DNA of 64,000 nt, from positions 1 to 64,000 of the forward strand of contig SZPM01000009.1 of assembly GCA_030263715.1 (NCBI GenBank), read 5' to 3'. The DNA is from ATM1 sp003577165. Its GTDB lineage: Bacteria > Armatimonadota > Fimbriimonadia > Fimbriimonadales > ATM1. Below the pieces are notes generated by a model that saw nothing but the letters and a program-made list of their open reading frames with translations, searched no databases and had not been told where the DNA came from. This document shows positions 16,608-24,741 of this stretch, in pieces (the stretch's first letter is position 1; the number at the start of each line of letters is the position of its first letter). The position numbers were made by a program, and so were the translations under genes.

Positions 16608-17687
16608 TTAGCCCCCGATTTGGCTCATCGTCCGCCCTTGCACCTTCTGTCCTTCCGCGAGATAGTGTCTTTCGGGCTTGTGCGCGACGACGTGCTCGAA
16701 GATTGCGCGAATGTCCTCATCGGACGATCCTGTTCGGAGGGGGGTACGGAGGTCGACTTCGCCGTCTGCCATCAAACAGGGACGGAGTTGGCCGTCCGCA
16801 GTGAGTCGCAAGCGATTGCAGCGCTCACAGAGGTCCCAGGAGACTTGGCTGATGAACCCAACGGTACCAAGAGCGTGATTGAGTTTGTACGTGTGTGCGG
16901 GCCCGTTCGTCGGAATCTGGTGCGGAGTCATCGGTCCAAGTTCCTTCTCAATGGCTTCCTTGGCCGCTGTGAAGGGAATCACCATCCTGCGCATTTGCGC
17001 GTCGCTTAGCATCCCTTCGTCCTTTTGGATGCGCAACTGGAACAGCCCGCGTCCGCCGTGCAGCGCACTGAGCGACTCGAAAGGCTCCGTCTCGTCGAGG
17101 TTCCACCGGATCGGCATAACCTCGATAAAGCGCACGTGAAGTTCCTCGCGGACGGTCCACCGCGCGAAGTCCGCCACCTCGTCGTCGTTCACTCCCTTCA
17201 TGAGAACGCAGTTGATCTTAATGGGAGACAAACCCGATTCCTTTGCGGCCTCGATGCCTTCTAGGACCTTCGAAAGGCTGCCTCGTCTCGCGATCTGCAG
17301 AAACTTGTCCGGATCGAGTGTGTCGAGGCTGATGTTTACGCGATGCAGGCCCGCGTCTCGGAGAGGTCGCGCGAGTTGCTGAAGCAGATGTGCGTTGGTG
17401 GTGAGGCTGATATCTTCAATGCCTGGATGGGACGCGATGCGCTCGATAAGGTTCGGCAGATCTCGTCTGACGAGAGGCTCGCCGCCCGTGAGCCGAATCT
17501 TCGACATTCCGAGGTCGGCGGCGATGTGGACGATGCGTACGATCTCCTCGAACGTGAGCAACTCATCCTTCGGGGCGACAGGATAACCTTCTTCGGGCAT
17601 GCAGTAGATGCAGCGGAAGTTGCACCGGTCGGTGACGCTGACACGGAGATAGTCTATGACTCGTCCGAAACTATCGCGCAGCAACAC
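16608..17687 (-). CDS. moaA: GTP 3',8-cyclase
   Basis: MoaA is a radical-SAM enzyme that makes the first intermediate of molybdenum cofactor from GTP. The N-terminal cluster motif is DRCNFRCIYC (Cys-x3-Cys-x2-Cys, about residues 22-29), preceded by the usual GRVIDYLRVSVT. The second cluster is present as DLCERCNRLRLTADGQLRPC, and the essential C-terminal Gly-Gly ends the protein (SQIGG). At 359 residues it is slightly longer than most, with the extra length around NLDETEPFESLSALHGGRGL. The start overlaps the upstream receiver-like gene by 17 bases, so it is the third gene of a leftward operon. Confidence 0.96.
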   Translation of the reverse strand: MLLRDSFGRVIDYLRVSVTDRCNFRCIYCMPEEGYPVAPKDELLTFEEIVRIVHIAADLGMSKIRLTGGEPLVRRDLPNLIERIASHPGIEDISLTTNAHLLQQLARPLRDAGLHRVNISLDTLDPDKFLQIARRGSLSKVLEGIEAAKESGLSPIKINCVLMKGVNDDEVADFARWTVREELHVRFIEVMPIRWNLDETEPFESLSALHGGRGLFQLRIQKDEGMLSDAQMRRMVIPFTAAKEAIEKELGPMTPHQIPTNGPAHTYKLNHALGTVGFISQVSWDLCERCNRLRLTADGQLRPCLMADGEVDLRTPLRTGSSDEDIRAIFEHVVAHKPERHYLAEGQKVQGRTMSQIGG

Positions 17688-18012
17688 CTAACTCCTCGAT
17701 GATCTGCGGAAGTTTCGCAGTGATTTCGCCGTTCGTTGCGACACGATCGCAACCCGCCGCGCGACCGGCTTCGAGCGCTTCGACCTCTTTGTGACCCGCA
17801 TGGCCGATAACGACGATCCCTTGTGATTTGAGTTCCGAGACGATCTCGTTCACATCGAGCGCAGCGTCCGCGAGATGGACGATCGCGACGCGGTACGCGT
17901 TTAGATCCTGTGGCGGACTCTGCAGAACATCACTCTCATGGCCCAGCGACCGCAAGGTCTGAGTGAATCTTGAAGTCCAGAGCAGGTTGCGTTCGAGAAT
18001 CAGGACTTTCAC
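17671..18012 (-). CDS. Receiver-like (pseudo-receiver) protein
   Basis: The 113-residue product starts at GTG 18012, which overlaps the TGA of the upstream gene as GTGA. Its pattern resembles a response-regulator receiver domain: first strand VKVLILERNLLW, helix TSRFTQTLRSLGH, third strand YRVAIVHLADAALDV, then EIVSELKSQGIVVIGHAGH and a final RAAGCDRVATNGEITAKLPQIIEEL. The acidic pair after strand 1 is reduced to a single Glu, and the phosphorylated Asp at the end of strand 3 appears as His (VHLAD). It is therefore probably not phosphorylated. It sits between a small membrane protein and moaA; how it relates to cofactor synthesis is not known. Confidence 0.6.
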   Translation of the reverse strand: MKVLILERNLLWTSRFTQTLRSLGHESDVLQSPPQDLNAYRVAIVHLADAALDVNEIVSELKSQGIVVIGHAGHKEVEALEAGRAAGCDRVATNGEITAKLPQIIEELGVAAR

Positions 18013-18218
18013 GAGCGGGGCTTCGCCTCCGGGTTCTGCGACGCAGCCTGATTCGTCGCTCCTCGTTCCGCACCCTCGGAAGTGTTCTCGAGAAACTTCA
18101 CGGCGATGCGCGGTCCGAAGACCGGGCCCACGTACCAGTAGCCGGCGAGCACCAACAGAATGGGTACTCCGACCCACATTACCGTTCTGAGGAGGAGCCG
18201 CCGGGCGGCGTTGTTCAC
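18009..18218 (-). CDS. Small single-span membrane protein (69 aa)
   Basis: A short protein with one hydrophobic span near the N-terminus (RTVMWVGVPILLVLAGYWYVGPV, about residues 11-33), preceded by Arg residues, then a polar tail ending NQAASQNPEAKPRS. It looks like an inner-membrane anchor with its tail outside. It is the first gene of the moaA operon: its TGA overlaps the next GTG. A TAGAAT box ends exactly 6 bases before its GTG start, predicting a leaderless message. I do not recognise a family. Confidence 0.65.
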   Translation of the reverse strand: MNNAARRLLLRTVMWVGVPILLVLAGYWYVGPVFGPRIAVKFLENTSEGAERGATNQAASQNPEAKPRS

Positions 18219-18224
18219 AGGAGA

Positions 18225-18230
18225 ATTCTA
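18225..18230 (-). promoter_or_regulatory. -10 box of the moaA operon (leaderless type)
   Basis: Minus-strand TAGAAT, continuing as TAGAATTC, ends 6 bases before GTG 18218. The same TAGAATTC-N4-GTG string precedes moaD (24695) and the arginase gene (54584). Confidence 0.6.
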
Positions 18231-18316
18231 CTCCCGCGGAAGTAATCTGGCGCCCTGATGTCCATCACACTGCGGGCGAAACCGGTGATTGAGGGGATTT
18301 TCGCGCGGGGCCCGGC

Positions 18317-19783
18317 TTGGAACTGAGCAACGGTCTCGTCCGCGTGACGCTCTCCGGGGAGCGTCCAAGAATCGAGTCGCTCGTTATCGAGGGCGGTGGG
18401 CAGGAACTTCTCTCCCCGGGCGGGGTGGACCTGTTTCCCTACCCCGGCCCGATCCAGGTCGCGGAAGTCGGCTCGAGTGAAAGGGATGTCGTCGTGGCGG
18501 CTTTCGACTGGGAAGCGGGGCTGACGTATCAGGCCTTCATGGGCCTCGTGCCGGAGGTCGCCGCCGTCGACTTGGCGGTCTGCGTCTTCAACCGGGGACC
18601 GTCGTTCAAGCGAGTCGCCCCGCGCGTGACGATCCGACCCGGCACTGGAAGGCTGTCGGCCGCAGCCGAGGTGGATGGCGTGAGCGTCATTGCCGCCCCG
18701 GACGATAACGCGCTGGTGGTTCACCGGCCGTGTCCAGGGGGAGAGATCGTCCTCGGCCCGTTCCGCACGGACTCGTTCCGGGTGCGGTTGACGGCCTCCC
18801 CTGGCGGAGATGGACTCAGAGTAACTGGCGCTGGAACCTCGGCCCTGTTGGATGAGCGCCTACTGCGAGTCGCGTCCGATCGATCGAGGAGAGTCCGGTT
18901 GGTTGTGCTTCTCGCAGGCGGGGACACGGCCGACACGGAAGTGGATGTGACAGCCGGTGAACTCTCCGAGGTTCCACTGGACTCGCTGCCGTCAGCCGTG
19001 ACCGCGTTCGAGATTCGAGATGAGTCGGGTCGCACGCTCGTTTGCCATCCGCTACCTGAAATTCCCGCTCTTGCTCGGCCCGTTGCGCCGGAGGACGACC
19101 CGCTTCCGGCCCTGTTCTCGCTACTTGCGGAGGGGAGGGTCGACGAGGCCGAGGTCGGCCTGCACTTTGCGACGACTTTGTCCGGCGTCAGCCATGGAGC
19201 ATGGCTTGGGCTTGGCCTTGTCTGGATGCAGAGGGGAGATGTCCGCCGCGCCGCGCAGCATTTCGAGGAGAGTTTGCTGTACGGGGCGGACAACCCGATC
19301 GCCTGGTGGCTGAAGCATTGGTGCCTGCGCGAGGCCGACGAGGTTGCCGACCAGGACCTTCCGAACGCCCACTTTCTGTCTCCTCTCGAGCCGGTGCTCC
19401 GCGCCGAGGCGTTCTTCGGGGCGGGCTCGCCGGAGATGGCGACGAGCCTTCTTTCCCGCCTGGGCGGCGATCCGGGGCCTTACCGAGACGTGGCCCACTG
19501 GCTCGCCCTCGGGGGTCAGCATCGACACAGGTTCCGCTGGCTGGAAGCCGCGAAGGATCAGACCCAAGACGGACTCTTCGACCTGCTCGTCGCGTCCGCG
19601 CTCCAGCGGGCGCAGATGGGAGCGACGGCGTATGAGAGGCTTGACGGGGCGGTCCGATCCGAAACAATAAGCCCCCCTTTCTATCCGACGGAGTTCGCCG
19701 AGGTCGCCGGCTTGAGGGAGAGGTTCGCGGACCACTCCGTGTGGGAGCGTCTTCGAGCGAGTGGGGGGGCCGGTATCCGCTAG
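18317..19783 (+). CDS. DUF5107-like beta domain plus TPR protein
   Basis: The 488-residue protein starts at TTG 18317, the only start before the conserved-looking opening ELSNGLVRVTLSGERPRIESLVIEGGGQELL; no clear Shine-Dalgarno is visible. Residues 1-240 are beta-rich and resemble the sugar-binding-type beta sandwich of DUF5107 proteins. Residues about 265-480 are TPR-like helices (LFSLLAEGRVDEAEVGLHFA, LGLVWMQRGDVRRAAQHFEESLLYGADNPIAWWLKHW, AFFGAGSPEMATSLLSRLGG). DUF5107-TPR proteins in other bacteria are linked to carbohydrate metabolism. No signal peptide is seen. The next gene starts 9 bases later, with its own box overlapping this stop codon. Confidence 0.65.
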   Translation: MELSNGLVRVTLSGERPRIESLVIEGGGQELLSPGGVDLFPYPGPIQVAEVGSSERDVVVAAFDWEAGLTYQAFMGLVPEVAAVDLAVCVFNRGPSFKRVAPRVTIRPGTGRLSAAAEVDGVSVIAAPDDNALVVHRPCPGGEIVLGPFRTDSFRVRLTASPGGDGLRVTGAGTSALLDERLLRVASDRSRRVRLVVLLAGGDTADTEVDVTAGELSEVPLDSLPSAVTAFEIRDESGRTLVCHPLPEIPALARPVAPEDDPLPALFSLLAEGRVDEAEVGLHFATTLSGVSHGAWLGLGLVWMQRGDVRRAAQHFEESLLYGADNPIAWWLKHWCLREADEVADQDLPNAHFLSPLEPVLRAEAFFGAGSPEMATSLLSRLGGDPGPYRDVAHWLALGGQHRHRFRWLEAAKDQTQDGLFDLLVASALQRAQMGATAYERLDGAVRSETISPPFYPTEFAEVAGLRERFADHSVWERLRASGGAGIR

Positions 19784-19786
19784 AAT
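19781..19786 (+). promoter_or_regulatory. -10 box of the response regulator gene (leaderless type)
   Basis: TAGAAT overlaps the stop codon of the upstream gene and ends 6 bases before ATG 19793, so the regulator could be made from its own leaderless message as well as by read-through. Confidence 0.5.
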
Positions 19787-19792
19787 CTGACC

Positions 19793-20452
19793 ATGAGCGA
19801 GAGGATTCGCGTCGTAATCGCGGACGACATGGCAGGTTATCGGACCACATTGGAGCGCGTGCTCGCCTCTGCCACTGACATCCAGGTCGTCGGGATCGCC
19901 AAAGATGGCAACGAGGCCGTGGAGGTGTGCGAGCGCGAGGACGCGGACGTGCTTCTCACGGACATCGAGATGCCGAGGATGGACGGAATCGCTGCAATCA
20001 CCGCGCTTGCGAAACGCAAGCGCGACATCTCGTTCGTCGTCTTGACTGTTCACGAGGACAACGACAACGTCTTCGATGCGATTCGCGCAGGCGCGATGGG
20101 CTATCTCTTAAAAACGAGCACGCCGGACGAAGTCATCTCCGCAATCCGGCGCGCGGCGCAAGGTGAGGCAACGCTCACACCGAAAATCGCGACGATGGTG
20201 CTCAACGATTTCCGCCGACAAAGGGAGGACGTGGAGTTAGACGAGACGCATCTGTATGAATTGAGTGCGCGCGAGTTGGAGATTTTGGATCTCGTTACTC
20301 AAGGAATGAGGAACAAGGAGATCGCCGACCGGCTGTGCCTTGCGGAGAAGACCGTGAAGAACCACGTGAGCAACATCCTGAAGGCACTGCAGGTGAACAG
20401 CAGAACCGAGGCCGCCATGAAGGCGATCAAAGAGAAACTCGTCAGCGGTTAG
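19793..20452 (+). CDS. NarL/FixJ-type response regulator
   Basis: The 219-residue protein has a complete receiver domain: acidic pair Asp11-Asp12 (VVIADDMAGYR), phosphorylated Asp57 (LLTDIEMPRMDG), the Thr/Ser region VVLTVHEDND and Lys in YLLKTSTPDE. The C-terminal LuxR-type helix-turn-helix is YELSARELEILDLVTQGMRNKEIADRLCLAEKTVKNHVSNIL (about 159-200). Such proteins act as phosphorylation-dependent transcription factors. No sensor kinase gene is adjacent, so it is an orphan regulator in this window. It converges on the aspartic protease gene with a shared TTAG. Confidence 0.95.
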   Translation: MSERIRVVIADDMAGYRTTLERVLASATDIQVVGIAKDGNEAVEVCEREDADVLLTDIEMPRMDGIAAITALAKRKRDISFVVLTVHEDNDNVFDAIRAGAMGYLLKTSTPDEVISAIRRAAQGEATLTPKIATMVLNDFRRQREDVELDETHLYELSARELEILDLVTQGMRNKEIADRLCLAEKTVKNHVSNILKALQVNSRTEAAMKAIKEKLVSG

Positions 20453-21972
20453 TTCGCCTTCTTCACGAAGGCAATCCGGCTAAGCGTGTAATCGAAGACT
20501 ACGCGGAAGGGATGGAGGAATTCGCCTCCGATGTTGCCAACGGTGTACTCATCCGCGAAGGCCCCTGACTTCGCCTGACTGAACACGACCTGCGGCTTTT
20601 CGAACCTGTGGCCCGCGATCTCAAACCATTCCATGGGGCCCGAGACGGCCTTGGATGCGCCTCCCACTCCACCGATGAATGCAGGCTTCGTTTCGCGCCC
20701 CTCGAGGAGCCGATACTTCTCGACGGTCGGCGAATGAAAGGTCACAGTGTTCGGTGCGCCGGTGTCCAGCCGAAAGACCCCTCGCCTGTCGCCCTCGTAC
20801 GCCGCTTCGACTGCAGGGACTTTGCCGTCAATCCAAAGTCTCTGCCATTTTCCGCCAGAAAGTTGAAATTTTCCGGGGTTGTGAATCGCTATGGCCGGGG
20901 CGTCGAGGTCGAGATCTACGATCGAACTAGCGAACACGTCGAAGCCAGCGATCCCCGCGAGTTCGATTCCGACGGCTCGGGAGATCATCGAGAGGTCCAG
21001 TTCCAGGTAGACGGGATCGGATATTCGCAGGGGGCCGAGGTCGAAGGTCTTGCCGGCGCGCAGGTGGGATACCTCGACGCCTCCGATGCCGACGACGGGC
21101 AACTTCCCGAACGGGTCCAATTTGAGTTCGTCCGCTTTCGATTTGTCTATCACCATCACGCCCGCACCCGAATCGAGGATGAACCATCCGACGTTCTTTC
21201 CGTCGACGGTGGGCGACACGCAGATGTGGCCGGTGAAGAGTCGTTTTACTTCGAGATTCGATGGCTCCACATCGCGGAAGGAAGCGTTCTTCGATGCAGA
21301 CGGCAAGAGTTCATAGGGGTTGCGAACGAACGTGGGGGCTTCTTCGATCTTCTCGACTTTGATCTCATTTGTAACGCCGGCCTCGGAGAACGTCATGAGG
21401 CCGGGAAGTTTGAATCCGCGGAAATCTTTGTAGTTACCAAATGTCCAGACTTGCTCGCCTGACACGCTTGTGCGCGTCGCCTTGGTCAGCAGCCACGACT
21501 TCTCGTCTATGAACAGGCGGACCTTCATCGGCGTTTTTGAAAGGCTGCAAATCAGTTCCGTGGCGCCGTCGCTCGGGTCGGAGTCGTCGATTCGCAGCTC
21601 CGTTGCCGAAGATCGCGATGTCCAGAATCCTGTGACGAGCCAGGTTGCGGTGATTTGTAGGTCGCGCTCCTCTAATTCGACTTTTCGAGTCAGGCCGCAC
21701 CAGTCGGTGGTCCAACAGACGCTGCCATCGAATCCGTGTGTCTCAGAAAGTCGGCCCTGAATGGACTCCACGAAGCGACCGGAAGAATCGAAGAGCAGGG
21801 AATACCGCGACGGAATGTCGAGGTATCGGATGGAGCCCTGCAACGACACGCCCCGTGGGACTTCTTCAAGCCTCTCGATGCCGATCGCAGCGGCGGCCCG
21901 GTCTCGAATCTGGTCGGCGGACACCTGGGCGTTCGCGGGAAGCAGGCAAGGGATGAGGGCTGCGACGATCAT
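20449..21972 (-). CDS. Exported pepsin/retropepsin-like aspartic protease with two D-S/T-G motifs
   Basis: The 507-residue protein opens with a signal peptide (MIVAALIPCLLPANAQ). Residues 20-230 resemble an outer-membrane LolA-like or DUF-type beta domain (SRYSLLFDSSGRFVESIQGRLSETHGFDG). The C-terminal half has two active-site loops, GWFILDSGAGVMVID (Asp267) and GVFRLDTGAPNTVTF (Asp403), about 136 residues apart, so one chain could supply both catalytic aspartates. It follows a sarcosine-oxidase-like gene by 34 bases in a leftward operon headed by moaD. Its stop overlaps that of the response regulator. The substrate is unknown. Confidence 0.8.
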   Translation of the reverse strand: MIVAALIPCLLPANAQVSADQIRDRAAAAIGIERLEEVPRGVSLQGSIRYLDIPSRYSLLFDSSGRFVESIQGRLSETHGFDGSVCWTTDWCGLTRKVELEERDLQITATWLVTGFWTSRSSATELRIDDSDPSDGATELICSLSKTPMKVRLFIDEKSWLLTKATRTSVSGEQVWTFGNYKDFRGFKLPGLMTFSEAGVTNEIKVEKIEEAPTFVRNPYELLPSASKNASFRDVEPSNLEVKRLFTGHICVSPTVDGKNVGWFILDSGAGVMVIDKSKADELKLDPFGKLPVVGIGGVEVSHLRAGKTFDLGPLRISDPVYLELDLSMISRAVGIELAGIAGFDVFASSIVDLDLDAPAIAIHNPGKFQLSGGKWQRLWIDGKVPAVEAAYEGDRRGVFRLDTGAPNTVTFHSPTVEKYRLLEGRETKPAFIGGVGGASKAVSGPMEWFEIAGHRFEKPQVVFSQAKSGAFADEYTVGNIGGEFLHPFRVVFDYTLSRIAFVKKAN

Positions 21973-22006
21973 GGCTGGAGAGAAGACGTCGGGATGGACT
22001 CGTTCG

Positions 22007-23047
22007 TTACTTTGGGGAGAAGCGAGGAAAGTCGGACGGCGACACCTCGCCTTCTATGAGCCTCCGCGCGAGCCTGCCGAACCAGGCGGAGAACTTAAAG
22101 CCGTGCCCGGAGCAGGCGCTGATCAGATAGACGGGAACGTGGTTCGGCACTTGGACGAGAACGAAGTCCTCGTTGGGGGCAGTCGTGTAGAGGCAAGTGA
22201 AGGCTTCCAGTTGAGGCAGGCGGGCGCCAAGCCTCCGGACCGCGACGCGCCCGATCTCGTCAAGCACAGCCGGGTCGAGTTCCGGATCGGACTCCGGCGT
22301 GAACCGAGGGCCGTACCGATGGAGGCCGATCTTAAATCCGCGACCGTAATCTCCGAAGCCATAGAAGTGGTCTGGCGTCGCTTCGACCCAACACGGGACG
22401 GGAGCCTCTATGGAGGCCGCGAAGTAAGCGAAGTGTTGAATCGTCGGCACGGTTGGCAAGTGCGCAAACATTCCGGACCAGGCTCCCGCGCAGATCACAA
22501 CTGCATCGAAGGCTTCTCCGTTGACACGTCCGTCATCGGAGAGGGTTGCGGGAGTTTCATACAGGAAGACCGCTCCGTGCTCCGCCGCGATCGCTTCGTT
22601 GAGGCGCAGAATCAAAGACGAGCGAAGCATGCCGGCTCCCGGCTCGAAAACAGAAACCTCTCCTGCGTCGAGGCGGATCCCGAATCGCTCGAGTGTTTGC
22701 CTTGCGTCCAAGTGTTCGTGTGGAACTTCCCATTGTACGAGTCCCGCGATGGCGCTCTTGAGCCAGTCGGAGTTCGGATCTCCGAACGCGAGGAGTCCGC
22801 ACGGGACGAAGATCTGTTCGCCAGCCAGTCGCTCCAATTCAAACCACTCGCGGTTGGCCTCGACCGCAAGCGAGCAGTAGTAGGGGTCGGCATAGGTGTG
22901 CCGCGTGATGCGGGAAGTGCCGTGCGAACTTCCGCGCGTGTGGCCGCGCTCAAATTGCTCGAAGACGACGACCTTATGACCGCCGAGGGCGAGGTTCATG
23001 GCCGCTGACGTGCCAGCCGCGCCTGCTCCGATGACTGCGACGTTCAT
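22007..23047 (-). CDS. Sarcosine oxidase / N-methyltryptophan oxidase-like FAD enzyme
   Basis: ATG 23047 overlaps the upstream TGA (ATGA) and starts the dinucleotide-binding fold MNVAVIGAGAAGTSAAMNLALGGHKVVVFEQF. The phrase GHTRGSSHGTSRITRHTY (residues about 39-56) is typical of the MSOX/MTOX family. The region between EVSVFEPGAGMLR and FDAVVICAGAWSGMF continues the family pattern, and the end has VYLISACSGHGFKFSAWFG, the usual SGHGFK. The covalent-FAD cysteine of this family is probably the Cys of that ACSGHG segment. It oxidises N-methyl amino compounds, making formaldehyde and peroxide. Fourth gene of the moaD operon. Confidence 0.88.
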   Translation of the reverse strand: MNVAVIGAGAAGTSAAMNLALGGHKVVVFEQFERGHTRGSSHGTSRITRHTYADPYYCSLAVEANREWFELERLAGEQIFVPCGLLAFGDPNSDWLKSAIAGLVQWEVPHEHLDARQTLERFGIRLDAGEVSVFEPGAGMLRSSLILRLNEAIAAEHGAVFLYETPATLSDDGRVNGEAFDAVVICAGAWSGMFAHLPTVPTIQHFAYFAASIEAPVPCWVEATPDHFYGFGDYGRGFKIGLHRYGPRFTPESDPELDPAVLDEIGRVAVRRLGARLPQLEAFTCLYTTAPNEDFVLVQVPNHVPVYLISACSGHGFKFSAWFGRLARRLIEGEVSPSDFPRFSPK

Positions 23048-24033
23048 CCTCGAAGTTGCGGCAAGTCCATGTCGCTGCTGTGTCCGGGAAAGGTCTTCGC
23101 GGTTGGGTCTATGAAGGTCTTCGCGTAGTTCACGGCGATGCATACCTCTCCGACGCCGGTGGCTATCAGATCCAACTTGGCGTCGTGTGCGCAAACGTCG
23201 CCAGCAGCGAACACGCCCGGGATGTTCGTGCGCATCGTCGTGTCTACGACGATCTTGTTCTTCTGCAGTTCGAGTCCCCAGTCGCGCAGGGGCCCGAGAG
23301 AAGATTTGTAGCCGATGCAAACGACCACTCGGTCACATTCGATGAGCGACTCGGATGCGTCCTTGTTGTTGCGAACCTTGACGGCCTCGATGTTGTCCTC
23401 TCCGATCAGTTCCGTCACGACTTCGAAAGTTCTTACTTTGACGGGTGACGTGAAGAGTTGTCGCACCGTCTCCTCGTGCGCGCGGAAGCCGTCGCGCCGA
23501 TGAACAAGCGTGACTTCGGAGGCGACGTCGAGCAATCCGAGGGCCCAATCGCATGCGCTATCACCGCCACCGACGACGACGCATCTTTTCCCCTCCGCAT
23601 CGCTCTTGTTCTTCACCCCGTAGGAAAGCCCCTTGCCGAGGAAATCTGCTTCGCGAGGGACGCCGAGTTGCGTTGGCGTAAACGCCCCCAATCCGGCGCA
23701 GAGGATGATCGTTCTCGTATCGTATTCGCCTCGGTCTGTCCCGATGCGGAACCCATTCTCGGTGTTCTCAAGGGTTTTTGCCGTTTCTCCCAGAACATAC
23801 TCGGGACCGAACCGATCCGCCTGCCGAGCCAACTCTTTGACTAAGTCCGCCGCGAGCACTTCGGGAAAGCCGGGCATGTCGTAAATGGGCTTCTCCGGAT
23901 AGAGCGCGATGAGTTGGCCTCCCGGTTCGTCGAGCGCATCCATGACTCGGCACGTCATGCCTCGGAGTCCTGCGTAGAACGCGCCGAACAGACCAACCGG
24001 ACCCGCGCCGATGATGGTGACGTCCCTAAGCAC
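23044..24033 (-). CDS. Ferredoxin/flavodoxin-NADP reductase of thioredoxin-reductase type
   Basis: The 329-residue flavoprotein has FAD-binding IIGAGPVGLFGAFYAG (residues 8-23), the family phrase LDEPGGQLIALYPEKPIYDMPGFP, NADPH-binding VVVGGGDSACDWALGL (about 148-163) and GVFAAGDVC near the C-terminus. The redox-active Cys-x2-Cys of true thioredoxin reductases is absent, which is the hallmark of TrxR-like ferredoxin-NADP reductases (YumC/CT1512 type). It starts 9 bases after moaE and overlaps the oxidase gene by 4 bases. It may feed electrons to a ferredoxin used by other enzymes; no ferredoxin gene is present here. Confidence 0.9.
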   Translation of the reverse strand: MLRDVTIIGAGPVGLFGAFYAGLRGMTCRVMDALDEPGGQLIALYPEKPIYDMPGFPEVLAADLVKELARQADRFGPEYVLGETAKTLENTENGFRIGTDRGEYDTRTIILCAGLGAFTPTQLGVPREADFLGKGLSYGVKNKSDAEGKRCVVVGGGDSACDWALGLLDVASEVTLVHRRDGFRAHEETVRQLFTSPVKVRTFEVVTELIGEDNIEAVKVRNNKDASESLIECDRVVVCIGYKSSLGPLRDWGLELQKNKIVVDTTMRTNIPGVFAAGDVCAHDAKLDLIATGVGEVCIAVNYAKTFIDPTAKTFPGHSSDMDLPQLRG

Positions 24034-24042
24034 TTTTCGACG

Positions 24043-24468
24043 TCACTCCATCACCCGAGAATCGCCTTCGATCCACGCAACGCCATCCGGGCCGAACTCC
24101 TGTTTCCAGATCGGCACGTCGAACTTGAGCGTTTCGATCAGGTGCCGGCAACAAGCGAAGGCTTCTTCTCGATGCGCGCACGCGGCGGCTGTGAGCACGG
24201 CGATGTCTCCCGGAAAGAGTTCGCCGAGCCGATGGATCATCGCCACGCGGGCCGACCATTTCTCCTCGGCTTCTTGCGCGATCCGCTTCATCTGGACGAG
24301 CGCCATTTCTTCGTATGCGGAGTAGACGAGTTTCGACGTCTCCTTGCCGCCCGTGAGGGCCCGGACTTCACCGATGAACATCGTCAGGCCGCCGAGCGTC
24401 GGGTCTTCGAGAGATTTTCGAGTCGCCTCCGGGTCGATCGGATCGCGCGTGAGGAGAACCAGGCTCAT
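24043..24468 (-). CDS. moaE: Molybdopterin synthase catalytic (large) subunit
   Basis: MoaE moves two sulfurs from MoaD to precursor Z, making molybdopterin. The 141-residue protein has the expected motifs: TLGGLTMFIGEVRALTGGK at the N-terminus, YSAYEEMALVQMKRIAQEAEEKW in the middle, AACAHREEAFACCRHLIETLK with the conserved His-Arg, and VPIWKQEFGPDG with the catalytic Lys. It overlaps moaD as ATGA. Confidence 0.95.
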   Translation of the reverse strand: MSLVLLTRDPIDPEATRKSLEDPTLGGLTMFIGEVRALTGGKETSKLVYSAYEEMALVQMKRIAQEAEEKWSARVAMIHRLGELFPGDIAVLTAAACAHREEAFACCRHLIETLKFDVPIWKQEFGPDGVAWIEGDSRVME

Positions 24469-24695
24469 CCGCCGCTCACCGGGGGCACCACTGCCACTTC
24501 GTCGCCCGGCGAAATGGTCGCGTCATCGCCCACGAACTCGTGGTTCACGGCGACTCTCGCCCCAGGCGTCCAGACCTCGGTCTTTTGGAGATGGGACCTC
24601 AATTCAAGGGCGCTGAGCGGGGGGTCCAGGTTCACTTCCGTCGTTTCGCCGTACCTGGCACGCAAACTGGCGAACAGTCGTACGGTAAGGGGCAC
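24465..24695 (-). CDS. moaD: Molybdopterin synthase sulfur-carrier (small) subunit
   Basis: A 76-residue ubiquitin-fold protein (MPLTVRLFASLRARYGETTEVNL ... RVAVNHEFVGDDATISPGDEVAVVPPVSGG) whose C-terminal Gly-Gly is thiocarboxylated in cofactor synthesis. GTG start at 24695, with TAGAAT ending 6 bases before, so the operon is predicted to be leaderless. It heads the five-gene operon moaD, moaE, reductase, oxidase, protease. Confidence 0.93.
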   Translation of the reverse strand: MPLTVRLFASLRARYGETTEVNLDPPLSALELRSHLQKTEVWTPGARVAVNHEFVGDDATISPGDEVAVVPPVSGG

Positions 24696-24701
24696 GTCGG
24701 A

Positions 24702-24707
24702 ATTCTA
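24702..24707 (-). promoter_or_regulatory. -10 box of the moaD operon (leaderless type)
   Basis: Minus-strand TAGAATTC followed by 4 bases and GTG 24695. It overlaps the divergent cyclase promoter, whose TACAAT lies at 24718-24723, so the two may compete. Confidence 0.6.
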
Positions 24708-24717
24708 CCGGTTCCTG

Positions 24718-24723
24718 TACAAT
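24718..24723 (+). promoter_or_regulatory. -10 box upstream of the cyclase-like gene
   Basis: TACAAT lies 18 bases before ATG 24742, giving a leader of about 12 bases. Only ten bases separate it from the opposing moaD box. Confidence 0.45.
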
Positions 24724-24741
24724 GCTCCTAGCGCAGACGAG

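Noticed and set aside
21761..23008. Long plus-strand frame opposite the oxidase and protease genes
   Set aside because: The minus-strand genes have clear family motifs across the same region; the plus frame has none.
23914..24741. Upstream extension of the cyclase-like gene
   Set aside because: It would run antisense through moaE and moaD, which are well-supported genes.
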